A stretch of 64,000 nt of DNA from Acidobacteriota bacterium. Lineage in GTDB: Bacteria; Acidobacteriota; Terriglobia; Versatilivoradales; Versatilivoraceae. The position numbers were made by a program, and so were the translations under genes. Below the pieces are notes generated by a model. It had not been told where the DNA came from. It saw only the letters and a program-made list of their open reading frames with translations, and ran no database searches. This document shows, piece after piece, positions 26,788 through 34,857 of the stretch (its first letter is position 1; each line of letters opens with the position of its first letter). Location of the stretch: positions 1 to 64,000 of the forward strand of contig JAJDUG010000019.1 in NCBI GenBank assembly GCA_022826755.1. The letters run 5' to 3'.

Positions 26788-27906
26788 ATGGAGATTGACG
26801 AGGCAGTCACACTGACCCAGGACCGCCTCGCCGAAGAGGGCGAAACCATGGGTGACTTGCTCGGCCACTTTCGGAGCAGGATTTCGCCGATTCTTATCGG
26901 GGATCGGGAATGGGACCGCATACTCGACCGCGCCGGGAAGCTTCCAATCACAATGGGCGCCCTTCCGTTCGGCTTCGAGCTGCCGCTGCATGCGCGCGAG
27001 CCCCAGGCGGACTTCGGCGTCTCGCTGGCCAGCGGAACCCGATCGGCGGCATTCTTTCGCGAGCGCGCACGGACCGAAGGGACGGATGACACTGCCAAAG
27101 CGATCACTAGCCTGTTTGGGCAAATGGATGCCGAAACCTCGCCTCTGCGTGAAATCGTGGGCCGCAAGTTGATGCTGGAATATGACGTCGGCTCGGCGCA
27201 GGCAGGTGAACGTGCGCTTCCGGGCATGTTCCTGCGGCCCGGCGAACGCCCGATCATGGGCGCCGGTGGCCAGGTGGACGATGTCGGCCTGGTGGTCGAC
27301 GCGCTGGCTTCCTGCGTCGGCTGGAAGCTGAGTGACGCCGAGCGGGAGAGCGTCGAGCGAGCCTACCTGGCGCAGCCGGGAGATACGCGCCTGGATTCGT
27401 TCGGCGTATTCCCGTCGCGCTCACGGTCAATCCGCCTGGCGATCATGGGGTTCAAATCGCGGCAGGAGATCTGTTCCTATCTCGAAAACACGGGTTGGCC
27501 CGGTCAACTCTCGGCGCTCGAATCCGTGATTTCACGCTTCCAGGAACGCGTGAATATCGTCAGGACCGGGGCAAATCTCGATGTGGGGGAAAAGGGCTTG
27601 GGGCCGACCCTCGGCCTGACTCTCATTGTCAAGCAGAGATACACCAAGGATTCCCGCTATTGGCTCGACGGACTGACCGACTGGGATCCGTTCCTGGAAG
27701 CCCTGAGCCATGAGGACCTTGTCGTTCCGCAGAAACTCAGGGCACTGGCCGGCTGGGTTTCGAAACCGACAATGCTGTTTGGGAAGTCCGGGCGTTTTGT
27801 GCTGCTACGCGGCATTCACCACATAAAGCTGGTGATATCCGGAAATCGGCTTCGAAAAGCCAAGGCCTACCTGTTCATGGTGCTTTCGGCCGGGGTTCCT
27901 TCCTGA
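26788..27906 (+). CDS. Uncharacterised RiPP-cluster protein
   Basis: Protein of 372 aa, soluble, last gene of the operon, with GAGGAG 5 nt before its ATG and only 9 bp after the YcaO stop. I do not know its function. Distinct segments are SIRLAIMGF, then LENTGWPGQLSALES, the stretch ANLDVGEKGLGPTLGLTL near residue 265, and a C-terminal GIHHIKLVISGNRL followed by KAKAYL. From memory, proteins with the same order of GWPG, LDVG, GLGP and HxKLV-AKAYL motifs recur next to lanthipeptide and NHLP genes without assigned activity; I cannot verify that here. No obvious cofactor motif is visible. It could be a modifying enzyme or a chaperone for the precursor. Confidence 0.75.
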   Translation: MEIDEAVTLTQDRLAEEGETMGDLLGHFRSRISPILIGDREWDRILDRAGKLPITMGALPFGFELPLHAREPQADFGVSLASGTRSAAFFRERARTEGTDDTAKAITSLFGQMDAETSPLREIVGRKLMLEYDVGSAQAGERALPGMFLRPGERPIMGAGGQVDDVGLVVDALASCVGWKLSDAERESVERAYLAQPGDTRLDSFGVFPSRSRSIRLAIMGFKSRQEICSYLENTGWPGQLSALESVISRFQERVNIVRTGANLDVGEKGLGPTLGLTLIVKQRYTKDSRYWLDGLTDWDPFLEALSHEDLVVPQKLRALAGWVSKPTMLFGKSGRFVLLRGIHHIKLVISGNRLRKAKAYLFMVLSAGVPS

Positions 27907-27932
27907 CATCAACCCGACACGGGCAAAAAACA

Positions 27933-27974
27933 AACCCCCGCCAGCCCCGCAATGCAACGGGGGCGATGGGGGTT
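27933..27974. terminator. Bidirectional terminator between converging RiPP genes
   Basis: Outer arms aaccccc (27933-27939) and gggggtt (27968-27974) enclose a second, GC-rich pair (gccccg with cgggggc). It lies between the operon end and the convergent precursor gene. Runs of A upstream give a T-tract for the minus strand. Confidence 0.55.
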
Positions 27975-28046
27975 CAGTTCAAGCAATGCGCAAGATGCGG
28001 ATTCGGATTGCTCCGCGTCTTGACGGGCTTCAGGCCTGCTATGGGT

Positions 28047-28298
28047 TTACCAGCAGCAGCAAAGGCCGGCTGAGACGGCTTCGAGCTGCTCCTCGGTGAT
28101 GTTCGGGTCCGGCGGCAGGGCGAGATGAACCGTCTGCATGTCGCTCTCATGGACCTTGATTGTCATCGAGTCGGGAATGGTGATGCCCAATTCGGCACTG
28201 ATGGTCGTCTTTGGATCCGCGAGAAGCTGTTGCCTGAAATCCGAGTCCAAGGCCGACTTCTCAACAATCTGCTGCAGCATTTGATCACCACTTCTCAT
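28047..28298 (-). CDS. NHLP-type RiPP precursor peptide with core LCCCW
   Basis: Precursor of 83 aa. AAGGAGG lies 6 nt before the ATG at 28298, which decides the start against an in-frame ATG at 28328. Residues 1-78 are a nitrile-hydratase-alpha-like leader: a helix with DSDFRQQLLADPKTTI (18-33), an ELGITIPDSMTIKVHE block (36-51), HLALPPDP and ITEEQLEAVSAG, the latter ending in the Ala-Gly cleavage motif. After it only Leu-Cys-Cys-Cys-Trp remains, codons CTT TGC TGC TGC TGG then TAA. If cleaved after Ala77-Gly78 the product is a modified pentapeptide. The cysteines suit the YcaO enzyme, and the tryptophan suits the halogenase-like protein. The leader is homologous to the N-terminus of the protein at 20654. 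Confidence 0.9.
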   Translation of the reverse strand: MRSGDQMLQQIVEKSALDSDFRQQLLADPKTTISAELGITIPDSMTIKVHESDMQTVHLALPPDPNITEEQLEAVSAGLCCCW

Positions 28299-28346
28299 GG
28301 CAATCCTCCTTGCATTCTCTGTAACCAACGAGTGACAGACAACGCC

Positions 28347-28404
28347 ACAATATTCATTGAATGATCACAACACAAATATGCCGCAAATGCAACGCAAATA
28401 TGCC
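28347..28404 (-). promoter_or_regulatory. Promoter of the precursor gene with 22-bp spaced direct repeats
   Basis: On the minus strand, TTGTGT (28375-28370) is followed after exactly 17 bp by TATTGT (28352-28347), giving a leader of roughly 40 nt. Just upstream the plus-strand sequence caaatatgcc occurs twice, at 28373-28382 and 28395-28404, spaced 22 bp (about two helical turns), the layout of an activator site overlapping the -35. No regulator is assigned. Confidence 0.45.
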
Positions 28405-28923
28405 TCACATTCAAGTCTTCAAAGTGCCGAAAAAGTCGATTGGGTGTGTATTGGCTTGCGATGAAGGCTATTTGCAGCCCGGTGGTTTGGATCGAAATCC
28501 CCTCCGCGGACTTCCATCCGGTGGGGCCGGCAACTCGTGACGGTGGGGAAAAACTCCGACCGCGTCTTACCGCGCGGATCATTCAGGGGGAAAACAATCG
28601 ATCGTTGGATGAAGACGAACCACAAATGAACACCAATAGACACAAATACTAGAGAGTTGGTGACTCTGCCAACTACCGCAGAGAAGTCGCAAATGGTTGA
28701 TTCTATTGTTCGAGGATTTGGCTCGGCCGCAGAGATGCCCCGAATTCTGCCCCTCTTTGGTTGACATATTCGCTGTAAATCCTTCGAATCGGTCGAGATG
28801 CCAGAAGATAGCTTGTGCACGCCATCCTTCCAAGACATGCTCCGATTCTTTGCCGAGATTCCTCACTCTCGAAGTAGACCGTTTTTTGGGGGGGAGGTCA
28901 ATCCGTTCCCAACAAGAGTATTC
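28405..28923. other. Intergenic region between RiPP and defence loci
   Basis: No convincing gene. It carries the second copy of the dispersed 39-bp repeat (28611-28649) and is AT-richer than the RiPP genes. It separates two minus-strand units and is the point where the defence island appears to begin. Confidence 0.5.
28611..28649 (-). repeat. Dispersed 39-bp repeat, copy 2
   Basis: Inverted copy of 426-464, about 34 of 39 identical, with the same three 10-base units. Lies between the RiPP precursor and the CBASS operon. Confidence 0.7.
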
Positions 28924-29475
28924 CTATTCGATCTCATCTTCGTTCTCTTCCTCCTCTTTCTCGGTTACCGTGTAGGGAGAAGCGTAGTCACTACGCGCCG
29001 GGTTACCACCGCCACTGGCTAATTCTCGCCATCCCGTTTCATCACAGAGTGCGACAAGAATACCTTCCGGCGGAGCAGCTGTCCCCGAAATCACTATCAC
29101 GAAGCTTGCCAGCTTATGATGGGATTTGCGGAACATCTCCCTGAAGCTGTCGGTGTCGGTCTGCGACGGTTTCGGCAAAGACTCTGGGTGTGTATGCCAA
29201 TCCCCTACATAATGAAGCCCTTCCTTGAACAGCCGCTTTATCTCCCGGCGCTCAGCTAGGCGATTTGGCACGAATTTCCTGAAGCCTCGGCGGTCAGACA
29301 GACGCGGTCCAGTAGCTCGTTCGATCCTAATGTGATTGCCTTCAATGCGCGCGAACAGCTGGCCGCCGGCCTCTCGACTGCAGGGGCTAGACTGGCGATG
29401 GCGCTTTAGGTGGTCGATCACCGCATGGGTGATGATAAGGGTCTGGCCCGAGCCTTCAATGGAGTACTTGATCAC
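28924..29475 (-). CDS. cap3: CBASS Cap3-like JAMM isopeptidase
   Basis: Protein of 183 aa with the JAMM/MPN+ zinc protease motif intact: Glu35 in REAGGQL, then His94 and His96 in GDWHTHP, Ser104 and Asp107 in PSQTD, spaced exactly H-x-H-x7-S-x2-D. In type II CBASS the enzyme removes the modification that Cap2 places on the C-terminus of the CD-NTase and so limits activation. It is the last gene of the operon and its start overlaps the cap2 end by 20 bases. The acidic C-terminal tail (EKEEEENEDE) is an addition to the usual fold. Assignment is supported equally by motif and by operon order. Confidence 0.9.
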   Translation of the reverse strand: MIKYSIEGSGQTLIITHAVIDHLKRHRQSSPCSREAGGQLFARIEGNHIRIERATGPRLSDRRGFRKFVPNRLAERREIKRLFKEGLHYVGDWHTHPESLPKPSQTDTDSFREMFRKSHHKLASFVIVISGTAAPPEGILVALCDETGWRELASGGGNPARSDYASPYTVTEKEEEENEDEIE

Positions 29476-31309
29476 GCTGCATGCACGTCGGACACGATTC
29501 GGAGATCGCCCATCGCCGCTCCACAGTCATACCACCAGCGCCTGGGTTACCCATCTCTGCGATCCAATCGTCCGCCCAGCTGCCACCTGCTGCTTCCACG
29601 CGGCTATATACACCGATCCAGATGCGATGGCAGCCTGCTGAAGCTTTGCCCGTGAGCGCATCGATTGTGGCCTCTGAAAGAAGAGCATGGGCCCAGCAGA
29701 GCGCTGCGGGGCCGTAGGGGGTGAATTGTACACCGCAAGCGGGCGCCTGGAGAGTGCCTCCACCGCTCGGCCAACACGTAACCTCTAGGTATGGACGCCC
29801 CTTGTCGTTTGTTCCACATCGTAGACAGGCGTCGTTTCTGGAAATCAGAAGCGCGTGTGCAGCACCCGCATGGGGCTCTACCCAGCCGTAGAGGACCGGC
29901 GGGAAACCGGTGGACCTCTGTTGCTGCGTGTCATTCAAGTAGCTCTCTGCGCCCCAGTTTCCCATGGTGCTGACAATCAGATCATAGGTTGCCAATTCAC
30001 CCATAAGGCTCTGTGCACCAACGCCCACCCGCGTCTTCCGATAGGCAATGTTTTCCAAGTGCGGATATGCCTTCTCTATCTTGTGCGCTAACTCCGCTGC
30101 CTTGGATTTGCCCACCGAGTCGGCACACAATTCGTGACGGCCTACGTTTGGCCAGTCCATGTTGTTGGGATCAACCAGCAGCAGGTTGCCTATGCCGGCT
30201 TGAGCTAAGAGCCGGGTTAGCGTTGCGCCTACCGAACCGCAGCCCAGGATTGCGACGCGCGCCTGCCGCAGGCATTCCTGCCGAGGATCCCGGTCCCGGC
30301 CGTGTATCCAAAAATGATCGGCACGGTCGACATTAGACTTAATCACTTTCGCATTTTTAGAGAAATAACGGTCAACCATCACTCTCCGGGGCACATGCCC
30401 GGGGCGGAATCCCTTCTCCAGCACGTTCCCCTTACTCCCCCGCGCGCCGCCGCGACGGTGCGGATGAACAGTCACTGCTGCAAAACAAGTGCCGTTGGGC
30501 GTTCTAGCTCCCAGCACGACATCGATTTCGTCTGCACCCGATGCCGCTATGTCCTCCAACACGCTCGCTGCCTCGGTCGACCGCTCACGCGCCAGTGCTC
30601 GCACGTCGGAAGCCGTACGCGGATACTCTGAGGGCAAAAGCGGCTCCGGCAACCAGATCAACACGCCGTCATAAAGCCTATGGCTCCGGCTTGTGTTTTT
30701 CTTTACACCCCACCGCTCCAACCACCGCTGAAGGGCCTCCGGCCTTTCGCCCACAATCCGCTTTTGCTGGCCACGCCAAACGCTCACGCGCCGTCCCGGG
30801 CCTAACGGCTCCAGCAAGCTGATGTGCCTCCGAAAGCCATTGCCAACAGACAGATTCCAATAGCTGAGAAACTCCGAGCGAAAGTCCTCGATATTGCGCC
30901 CGTGGATGCTGTCCTCGATCAGCTGGCAGGCTTTGCCAGTGATATATTTCGCCACCTCCGCAGAGTTAGCGCTCGACACCGCAGTATCAGGCGGAAGAAC
31001 GCACAAAAACCCTTCGGCTTCCAGATGGGGCCAAGTGAGAACATCAGGTGGATCGGCTACAGCAACTCGCAACGGGGTGTAGGGGAACTCGCCATCGGCA
31101 ATCACGTGTAGGACGCGGAACCCGTCGGAGAAATCCACGGGAATCCTCCACCCCAGCCTATAGTCGTGGTTGCAGTACCGGTCTAGGACAAGGCTCGAAA
31201 GGCGACCAGCTCCCGTGAGGCCCGCAAAAAAGTCATCTACCTGATCGATAGCGGTTGACCGCAAATCCTCTGCCCAATCCGAAATCTCATCATGCATACC
31301 GTCCGCCAC
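29456..31309 (-). CDS. cap2: CBASS Cap2-like E2-E1 fusion
   Basis: Protein of 617 aa that would adenylate and conjugate the CD-NTase C-terminus in a ubiquitin-like reaction. The N-terminal ~170 aa form an E2-like region with the candidate active Cys in EGFLCVLPP (about residue 102). From about 340 the ThiF/E1 fold appears: AILGCGSVGATLTRLLAQAG nucleotide loop, LLLVDPNN, and NVGRHEL with the adenylation Arg. Zinc-ligand pairs are CLRCG and, near the C-terminus, CPTC. A further Cys in VTCWPSGGG may be the E1 thioester residue. The first start is GTG 31309, and the ATG at 31297 is equally possible. It overlaps the CD-NTase end, indicating coupling. Confidence 0.92.
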   Translation of the reverse strand: MADGMHDEISDWAEDLRSTAIDQVDDFFAGLTGAGRLSSLVLDRYCNHDYRLGWRIPVDFSDGFRVLHVIADGEFPYTPLRVAVADPPDVLTWPHLEAEGFLCVLPPDTAVSSANSAEVAKYITGKACQLIEDSIHGRNIEDFRSEFLSYWNLSVGNGFRRHISLLEPLGPGRRVSVWRGQQKRIVGERPEALQRWLERWGVKKNTSRSHRLYDGVLIWLPEPLLPSEYPRTASDVRALARERSTEAASVLEDIAASGADEIDVVLGARTPNGTCFAAVTVHPHRRGGARGSKGNVLEKGFRPGHVPRRVMVDRYFSKNAKVIKSNVDRADHFWIHGRDRDPRQECLRQARVAILGCGSVGATLTRLLAQAGIGNLLLVDPNNMDWPNVGRHELCADSVGKSKAAELAHKIEKAYPHLENIAYRKTRVGVGAQSLMGELATYDLIVSTMGNWGAESYLNDTQQQRSTGFPPVLYGWVEPHAGAAHALLISRNDACLRCGTNDKGRPYLEVTCWPSGGGTLQAPACGVQFTPYGPAALCWAHALLSEATIDALTGKASAGCHRIWIGVYSRVEAAGGSWADDWIAEMGNPGAGGMTVERRWAISESCPTCMQRDQVLH

Positions 31310-32363
31310 CGATTTTATCCACTGGCTCCTTGGTCGCTGCGTACTCAGCGCCCTTGATCAGGAGCGCCGCAGCAGTGCCCCGGCCACGCACGCTTTTGTG
31401 GATCTCTGATTCATAGTTTGCAAGGCGCTCAATGAAGAATGTGGCGTTGAACACTTGGTCCCACGCTTTGAGTGCCTGTTCACGGGTACAGGCCGGATCG
31501 AACAACACCGCCAGTTTTTCGATGGCCCAGTCCAGTTTCTCCAGCAGGAACTTAGTTCGTCCGTCATCGGAGCCTTTCGTGAGCATCTCACCTTCAACTA
31601 TCGGATGCTTGATTTTCAGGTCCCAATTAAGCCGGTCACGGACGGCAACCATTGTGTTGTACAGCGCCTTGTCCTCGTAGGTTGCATTGGGTCTGTACTT
31701 CTCTACCACGAGCGTGGTGATCATGAACCCCGTGGCGATTCGATCCTTCCAACTCGTCCGGCTGCGGGAAAATGTCTTCAGCAAACGCACTATACGGCGG
31801 AGTTGGCCACCGTTTGCAGTGTCCGGGCTCTGGTCTTTATTGGCTGCCAGAAACCAATTCGTCACCGCCAAAGGGTCCGAGCGTTCCCAGGCCGTGCTTG
31901 CTAGCTCGAAATAGGTTTCATTCTCTCCCCAAATATTTGTCTCGGTCACCTGACGGTAGACCGGCACGTCCACGTGATAGCCCTCGGCGTAGTACACACG
32001 GACGCAGTTCTTGAGTTTCTCCGGAGGCCACCTGAAGCTATCGTCGTGCAGCGCTTTCCGGACCATCTCCTTAGCGTCGTTTGCAGACTTGTCCCCGCCT
32101 CGGGCACCCTTGAGTTTTTCCTTGTCAAAATAAACCCCGTCGTCGATGTCGTAATCCTTGTCGGGCTGTTGGACCATGGTTCGCATGGAGTAGGAGCCTT
32201 GGGACCGGCAATCCATGGGCTTGGGCTCGTTGTCCCGTTGCAGACCACTTTTTAGACGCCGCCGGTTAATGTCCCTTCGGCCGCGCATCTCAGTCCGGTC
32301 CTTGTGGGGCAACGTCACCTCTTCATTGTGATAGGCAATCAAATCTTTGTGGCAGTTTTTCAT
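31290..32363 (-). CDS. CBASS CD-NTase (cGAS/DncV-like)
   Basis: Protein of 357 aa that would make a cyclic di- or trinucleotide on phage infection. The nucleotidyltransferase site is complete: Gly56-Ser57 in QGSYSMRT, Asp72 and Asp74 in KDYDIDDG, and Asp132 in YHVDVPVY. AAAGGAG lies 8 nt before the ATG at 32363, which overlaps the capV stop (ATGA on the minus strand). The C-terminus is a flexible GGGRYA tail, suitable as the site where Cap2 attaches the enzyme to a target. Order with CapV before it and Cap2 and Cap3 after it equals that of Vibrio and Escherichia DncV operons. Product cannot be read from sequence; cGAMP is the usual ligand with a CapV effector. Confidence 0.93.
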   Translation of the reverse strand: MKNCHKDLIAYHNEEVTLPHKDRTEMRGRRDINRRRLKSGLQRDNEPKPMDCRSQGSYSMRTMVQQPDKDYDIDDGVYFDKEKLKGARGGDKSANDAKEMVRKALHDDSFRWPPEKLKNCVRVYYAEGYHVDVPVYRQVTETNIWGENETYFELASTAWERSDPLAVTNWFLAANKDQSPDTANGGQLRRIVRLLKTFSRSRTSWKDRIATGFMITTLVVEKYRPNATYEDKALYNTMVAVRDRLNWDLKIKHPIVEGEMLTKGSDDGRTKFLLEKLDWAIEKLAVLFDPACTREQALKAWDQVFNATFFIERLANYESEIHKSVRGRGTAAALLIKGAEYAATKEPVDKIGGGRYA

Positions 32364-33487
32364 GTTTTGATCTCCTTTACCCTTCCGGGCATCTTAGAGC
32401 AGATTGGCCGCCGTAAAGGCGGCAAGTCGTTAAGTAGAGCATCCAGGAGTTGGCCCTCGTGGTCGCTGGGGTCACCACAGCGGCTCAAGGTTTCGTACAC
32501 GTCCGTCTGGGCTTGAGAGACCAAGGAATTCATGGCCGCTGTGCTGGTCTCGTCTAGGTCCAGATACTTCATGATGTCTGCTGGGACCTTGCCGTGGGGG
32601 AAGCGGACGATCTGGCAGTCCCGGTCCACATGGTGACCAATCATCCTAGCCATGTTGTCAAAAGCGAACTCCTGGGCACTCAGGGCCAACGTCAATACCC
32701 CGCCGCCAAACCGCCACTCACCAAGCCCCCGATCAAGACCGTCGTGGTCGATCAATTCTCCTTCAGGTCGCGGACAGGTGCCCAAGCAGAAAATCTCGAT
32801 ACGGTCCCCCGGCGCTGTCATACCGAGAGCGTCAATAAGGCTGACGAGAACAGGGTTGTTAGCCCACAGACCACCATCAACAAAGACATGGTGGCCAAGT
32901 GTGTCCGGGTTCTGGATTCGCGCCATGGATCTATAGATCGGTGCGGCAGTAGTCGCAAGGCACACGTCTACCAGCTTGTAGCTGTCGTCCCGGTGTTTGC
33001 TGTTGGCCAGATGTGGGGTCTTGAAGACCCAGGAATGATAGCGGGACATCTCGACCGCCGGAACAGCCAACGCGATCTGCCGGTCACGCCAGATATCACC
33101 CAAAGTGATGTCACCCAATTCAGCGTGAAGTGTTTCTTCAAGAACTGCAGCGCCTGCCTTTAGGAATCGAGGCCGCTTGCACACCTGCCACGCTAAATCC
33201 ACACCCACTTTTTCCGGCAGCTTGAGGGGAAAAATCTCCGGTCCATGCCCCCGATAGAGTGCGGAAATTCGACCGAGCGGTATCCCGGCCGCCACGGCAC
33301 AGGCAATAATGGCACCGGTGCTGGTACCCACAATCAGGTCGAAGCCCTTGCCGATATCGAGTCCAGCCTCGTTGCGGGTCACCGCATAGCGCTGCTCCAG
33401 GGCCGATAGGTACGCAGCCGTATACATGCCGCGCATACCGCCACCGTCTACGCTCAAGACCCGTAGCCGCTTCGGCCCGTTCGTCAT
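32360..33487 (-). CDS. capV: CBASS CapV-like patatin phospholipase effector
   Basis: Protein of 375 aa that would degrade the inner membrane when bound by the cyclic nucleotide. Patatin elements: oxyanion loop DGGGMRG (14-20), nucleophile Ser56 in GTSTG and catalytic Asp204 in VFVDGGLWANNP. I chose ATG 33487, with AGGAGGTGACC immediately before it; a longer frame to 33628 lacks support. The intermediate segment (about 90-200) with KRPRFLK and the SKHRDDSYKLVDVCLATTAA stretch fits CapV-type effectors. It is the first gene of the operon and diverges from the AAA+ gene, the two starts being 239 bp apart. Confidence 0.92.
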   Translation of the reverse strand: MTNGPKRLRVLSVDGGGMRGMYTAAYLSALEQRYAVTRNEAGLDIGKGFDLIVGTSTGAIIACAVAAGIPLGRISALYRGHGPEIFPLKLPEKVGVDLAWQVCKRPRFLKAGAAVLEETLHAELGDITLGDIWRDRQIALAVPAVEMSRYHSWVFKTPHLANSKHRDDSYKLVDVCLATTAAPIYRSMARIQNPDTLGHHVFVDGGLWANNPVLVSLIDALGMTAPGDRIEIFCLGTCPRPEGELIDHDGLDRGLGEWRFGGGVLTLALSAQEFAFDNMARMIGHHVDRDCQIVRFPHGKVPADIMKYLDLDETSTAAMNSLVSQAQTDVYETLSRCGDPSDHEGQLLDALLNDLPPLRRPICSKMPGRVKEIKT

Positions 33488-33726
33488 GGTCACCTCCTTG
33501 GTTCCTCTCTCCCGGATGCGCCTGTCACACTGGCGGACAAACAACACCGTTCCCTGGTTCTGGGCAACGTCCCGAGCATGCCTGCAGGAAGCACCCGTGC
33601 ATTCCTTTAGCAAGGTTGTGCTTACCAAAAATGAATTATAAGTTTACACAAATAAAATATCACATGTCAATACTGGTAAATTGATTTACTATTGTAGAGA
33701 TGGGATATGATGGGGAGGGGGGAAAC
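33488..33726. promoter_or_regulatory. Divergent AT-rich promoter region with palindrome gtaaattgatttac
   Basis: Lies between capV (minus) and the AAA+ gene (plus). It becomes strongly AT-rich from about 33620. A 14-base inverted repeat, gtaaat-tg-atttac, sits at 33676-33689, 38 bp before the AAA+ start. The AAA+ protein ends in a helix-turn-helix, so this palindrome is a candidate site for self-regulation. GGAGGGGGG directly precedes the GTG start at 33727. Confidence 0.5.
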
Positions 33727-34857
33727 GTGATTGTCGACCCGAAAAATGTAATTGAGTTGACGGATGCTGCCTTGGCCGCCGACTACACGCGCGTTCGCCG
33801 TGCAGCGAACCTGATTGCCCGAGAATTCACCAAGGCTGGTAAGGAAGCAGTCGCTAGGGAGCTACGCTCGCTTGTTCGCAAGCGCGGGGTGCCGCTCAGA
33901 GCGTCGGGCTATCTTGAGGCCTTGCCAGTCGATTCCAAATCTCGACTGCCTCTCGTGGAAGAGCAGCCGTGGCCCGAAGCACCAGTCTTTTTGGGTAAGG
34001 AAGCCAATCGGATTTTCCATGACTTCCTGATGGACGCACAGCATGTGGGTGAGCTGAGTGCGAAAGGGTTGGCTTCTCGGCTTTGCCTTCTTCTGTCGGG
34101 TCCGCCAGGAACAGGAAAGACGTTGCTAGCAGCCCATGTGGCCGCACAACTCTCCCGCCCCTTTTATGTCGTGCGCCTCGATTCCGTGATTTCGTCCCTA
34201 TTGGGCGACACAGCGAAGAACATCCGTAGCGTTTTTGACTTCGTTCCTTCGCAGAAGGCGGTCCTCCTCCTGGATGAAATGGATGCTCTGGCCAAGCTGC
34301 GCGATGATCGCCATGAACTCGGGGAGTTGAAGAGAGTCGTCAACACTGTGATCCAGGGGCTAGACAGTCTGGATTCGCACACGGTCGTCATCGCAGCTAC
34401 CAACCATCCCCATCTTCTTGATTCTGCCGTTTGGCGCCGGTTCCCATACAAGATCAACCTGGGTTATCCAGATATGGGAGTGCGGAAAGACCTCTGGACC
34501 CATTTTCTCTTCGAGGACCAAGACGAGAGCCAGTTGTCAGAATTGCTTGCCTCTTTTTCGAAGGGTCTGTCCGGCGCAGATATTGAAGCCATCGGTCTTG
34601 CCGCCCGCCGCCATGCGCTCCTCAATTCCCAGTCCGTCGATCTCGCTGCAGTCGCACTTGCTGTCTTGCATTCGGAACAAGGCAAATCGGCCCTGCCACA
34701 AAGAGGGGGACTCGACGCTGAACAAAAAAGGCGTCTTGCTCAGGAGCTGAAAGTGCGAAACGGCCTTACTGGTGCCGCGATCAGCCGTTTGCTCGGCGTG
34801 ACCCGCCAGGCCGTCTATAGCTACTTGAAGCGGGATGCGGAGAATCAACATGGCTAA
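33727..34857 (+). CDS. AAA+ ATPase with C-terminal helix-turn-helix
   Basis: Protein of 376 aa. GTG 33727 is preferred (GGAGGGGGG 4 nt upstream); ATG 33700 would add nine residues. The AAA+ module has Walker A GPPGTGKT at 125-132, Walker B LLLDEMD near 180-186, sensor-like AATNHPHLL and the arginine-finger region WRRFPYKI. Residues 340-370 (TGAAISRLLGVTRQAVYSYL) form a helix-turn-helix, unusual for this class and suggestive of DNA binding or autoregulation. It overlaps the following subtilase by 8 bases. AAA+ ATPase/subtilase pairs recur in prokaryotic genomes; the position beside CBASS suggests a defence or toxin-antitoxin-like role, with the ATPase controlling the protease. Confidence 0.82.
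   Translation: MIVDPKNVIELTDAALAADYTRVRRAANLIAREFTKAGKEAVARELRSLVRKRGVPLRASGYLEALPVDSKSRLPLVEEQPWPEAPVFLGKEANRIFHDFLMDAQHVGELSAKGLASRLCLLLSGPPGTGKTLLAAHVAAQLSRPFYVVRLDSVISSLLGDTAKNIRSVFDFVPSQKAVLLLDEMDALAKLRDDRHELGELKRVVNTVIQGLDSLDSHTVVIAATNHPHLLDSAVWRRFPYKINLGYPDMGVRKDLWTHFLFEDQDESQLSELLASFSKGLSGADIEAIGLAARRHALLNSQSVDLAAVALAVLHSEQGKSALPQRGGLDAEQKRRLAQELKVRNGLTGAAISRLLGVTRQAVYSYLKRDAENQHG

Noticed and set aside
27907..28046. Possible second precursor peptide between the operon and LCCCW peptide
   Set aside because: The interval holds a terminator hairpin and no short frame with a leader-like sequence.
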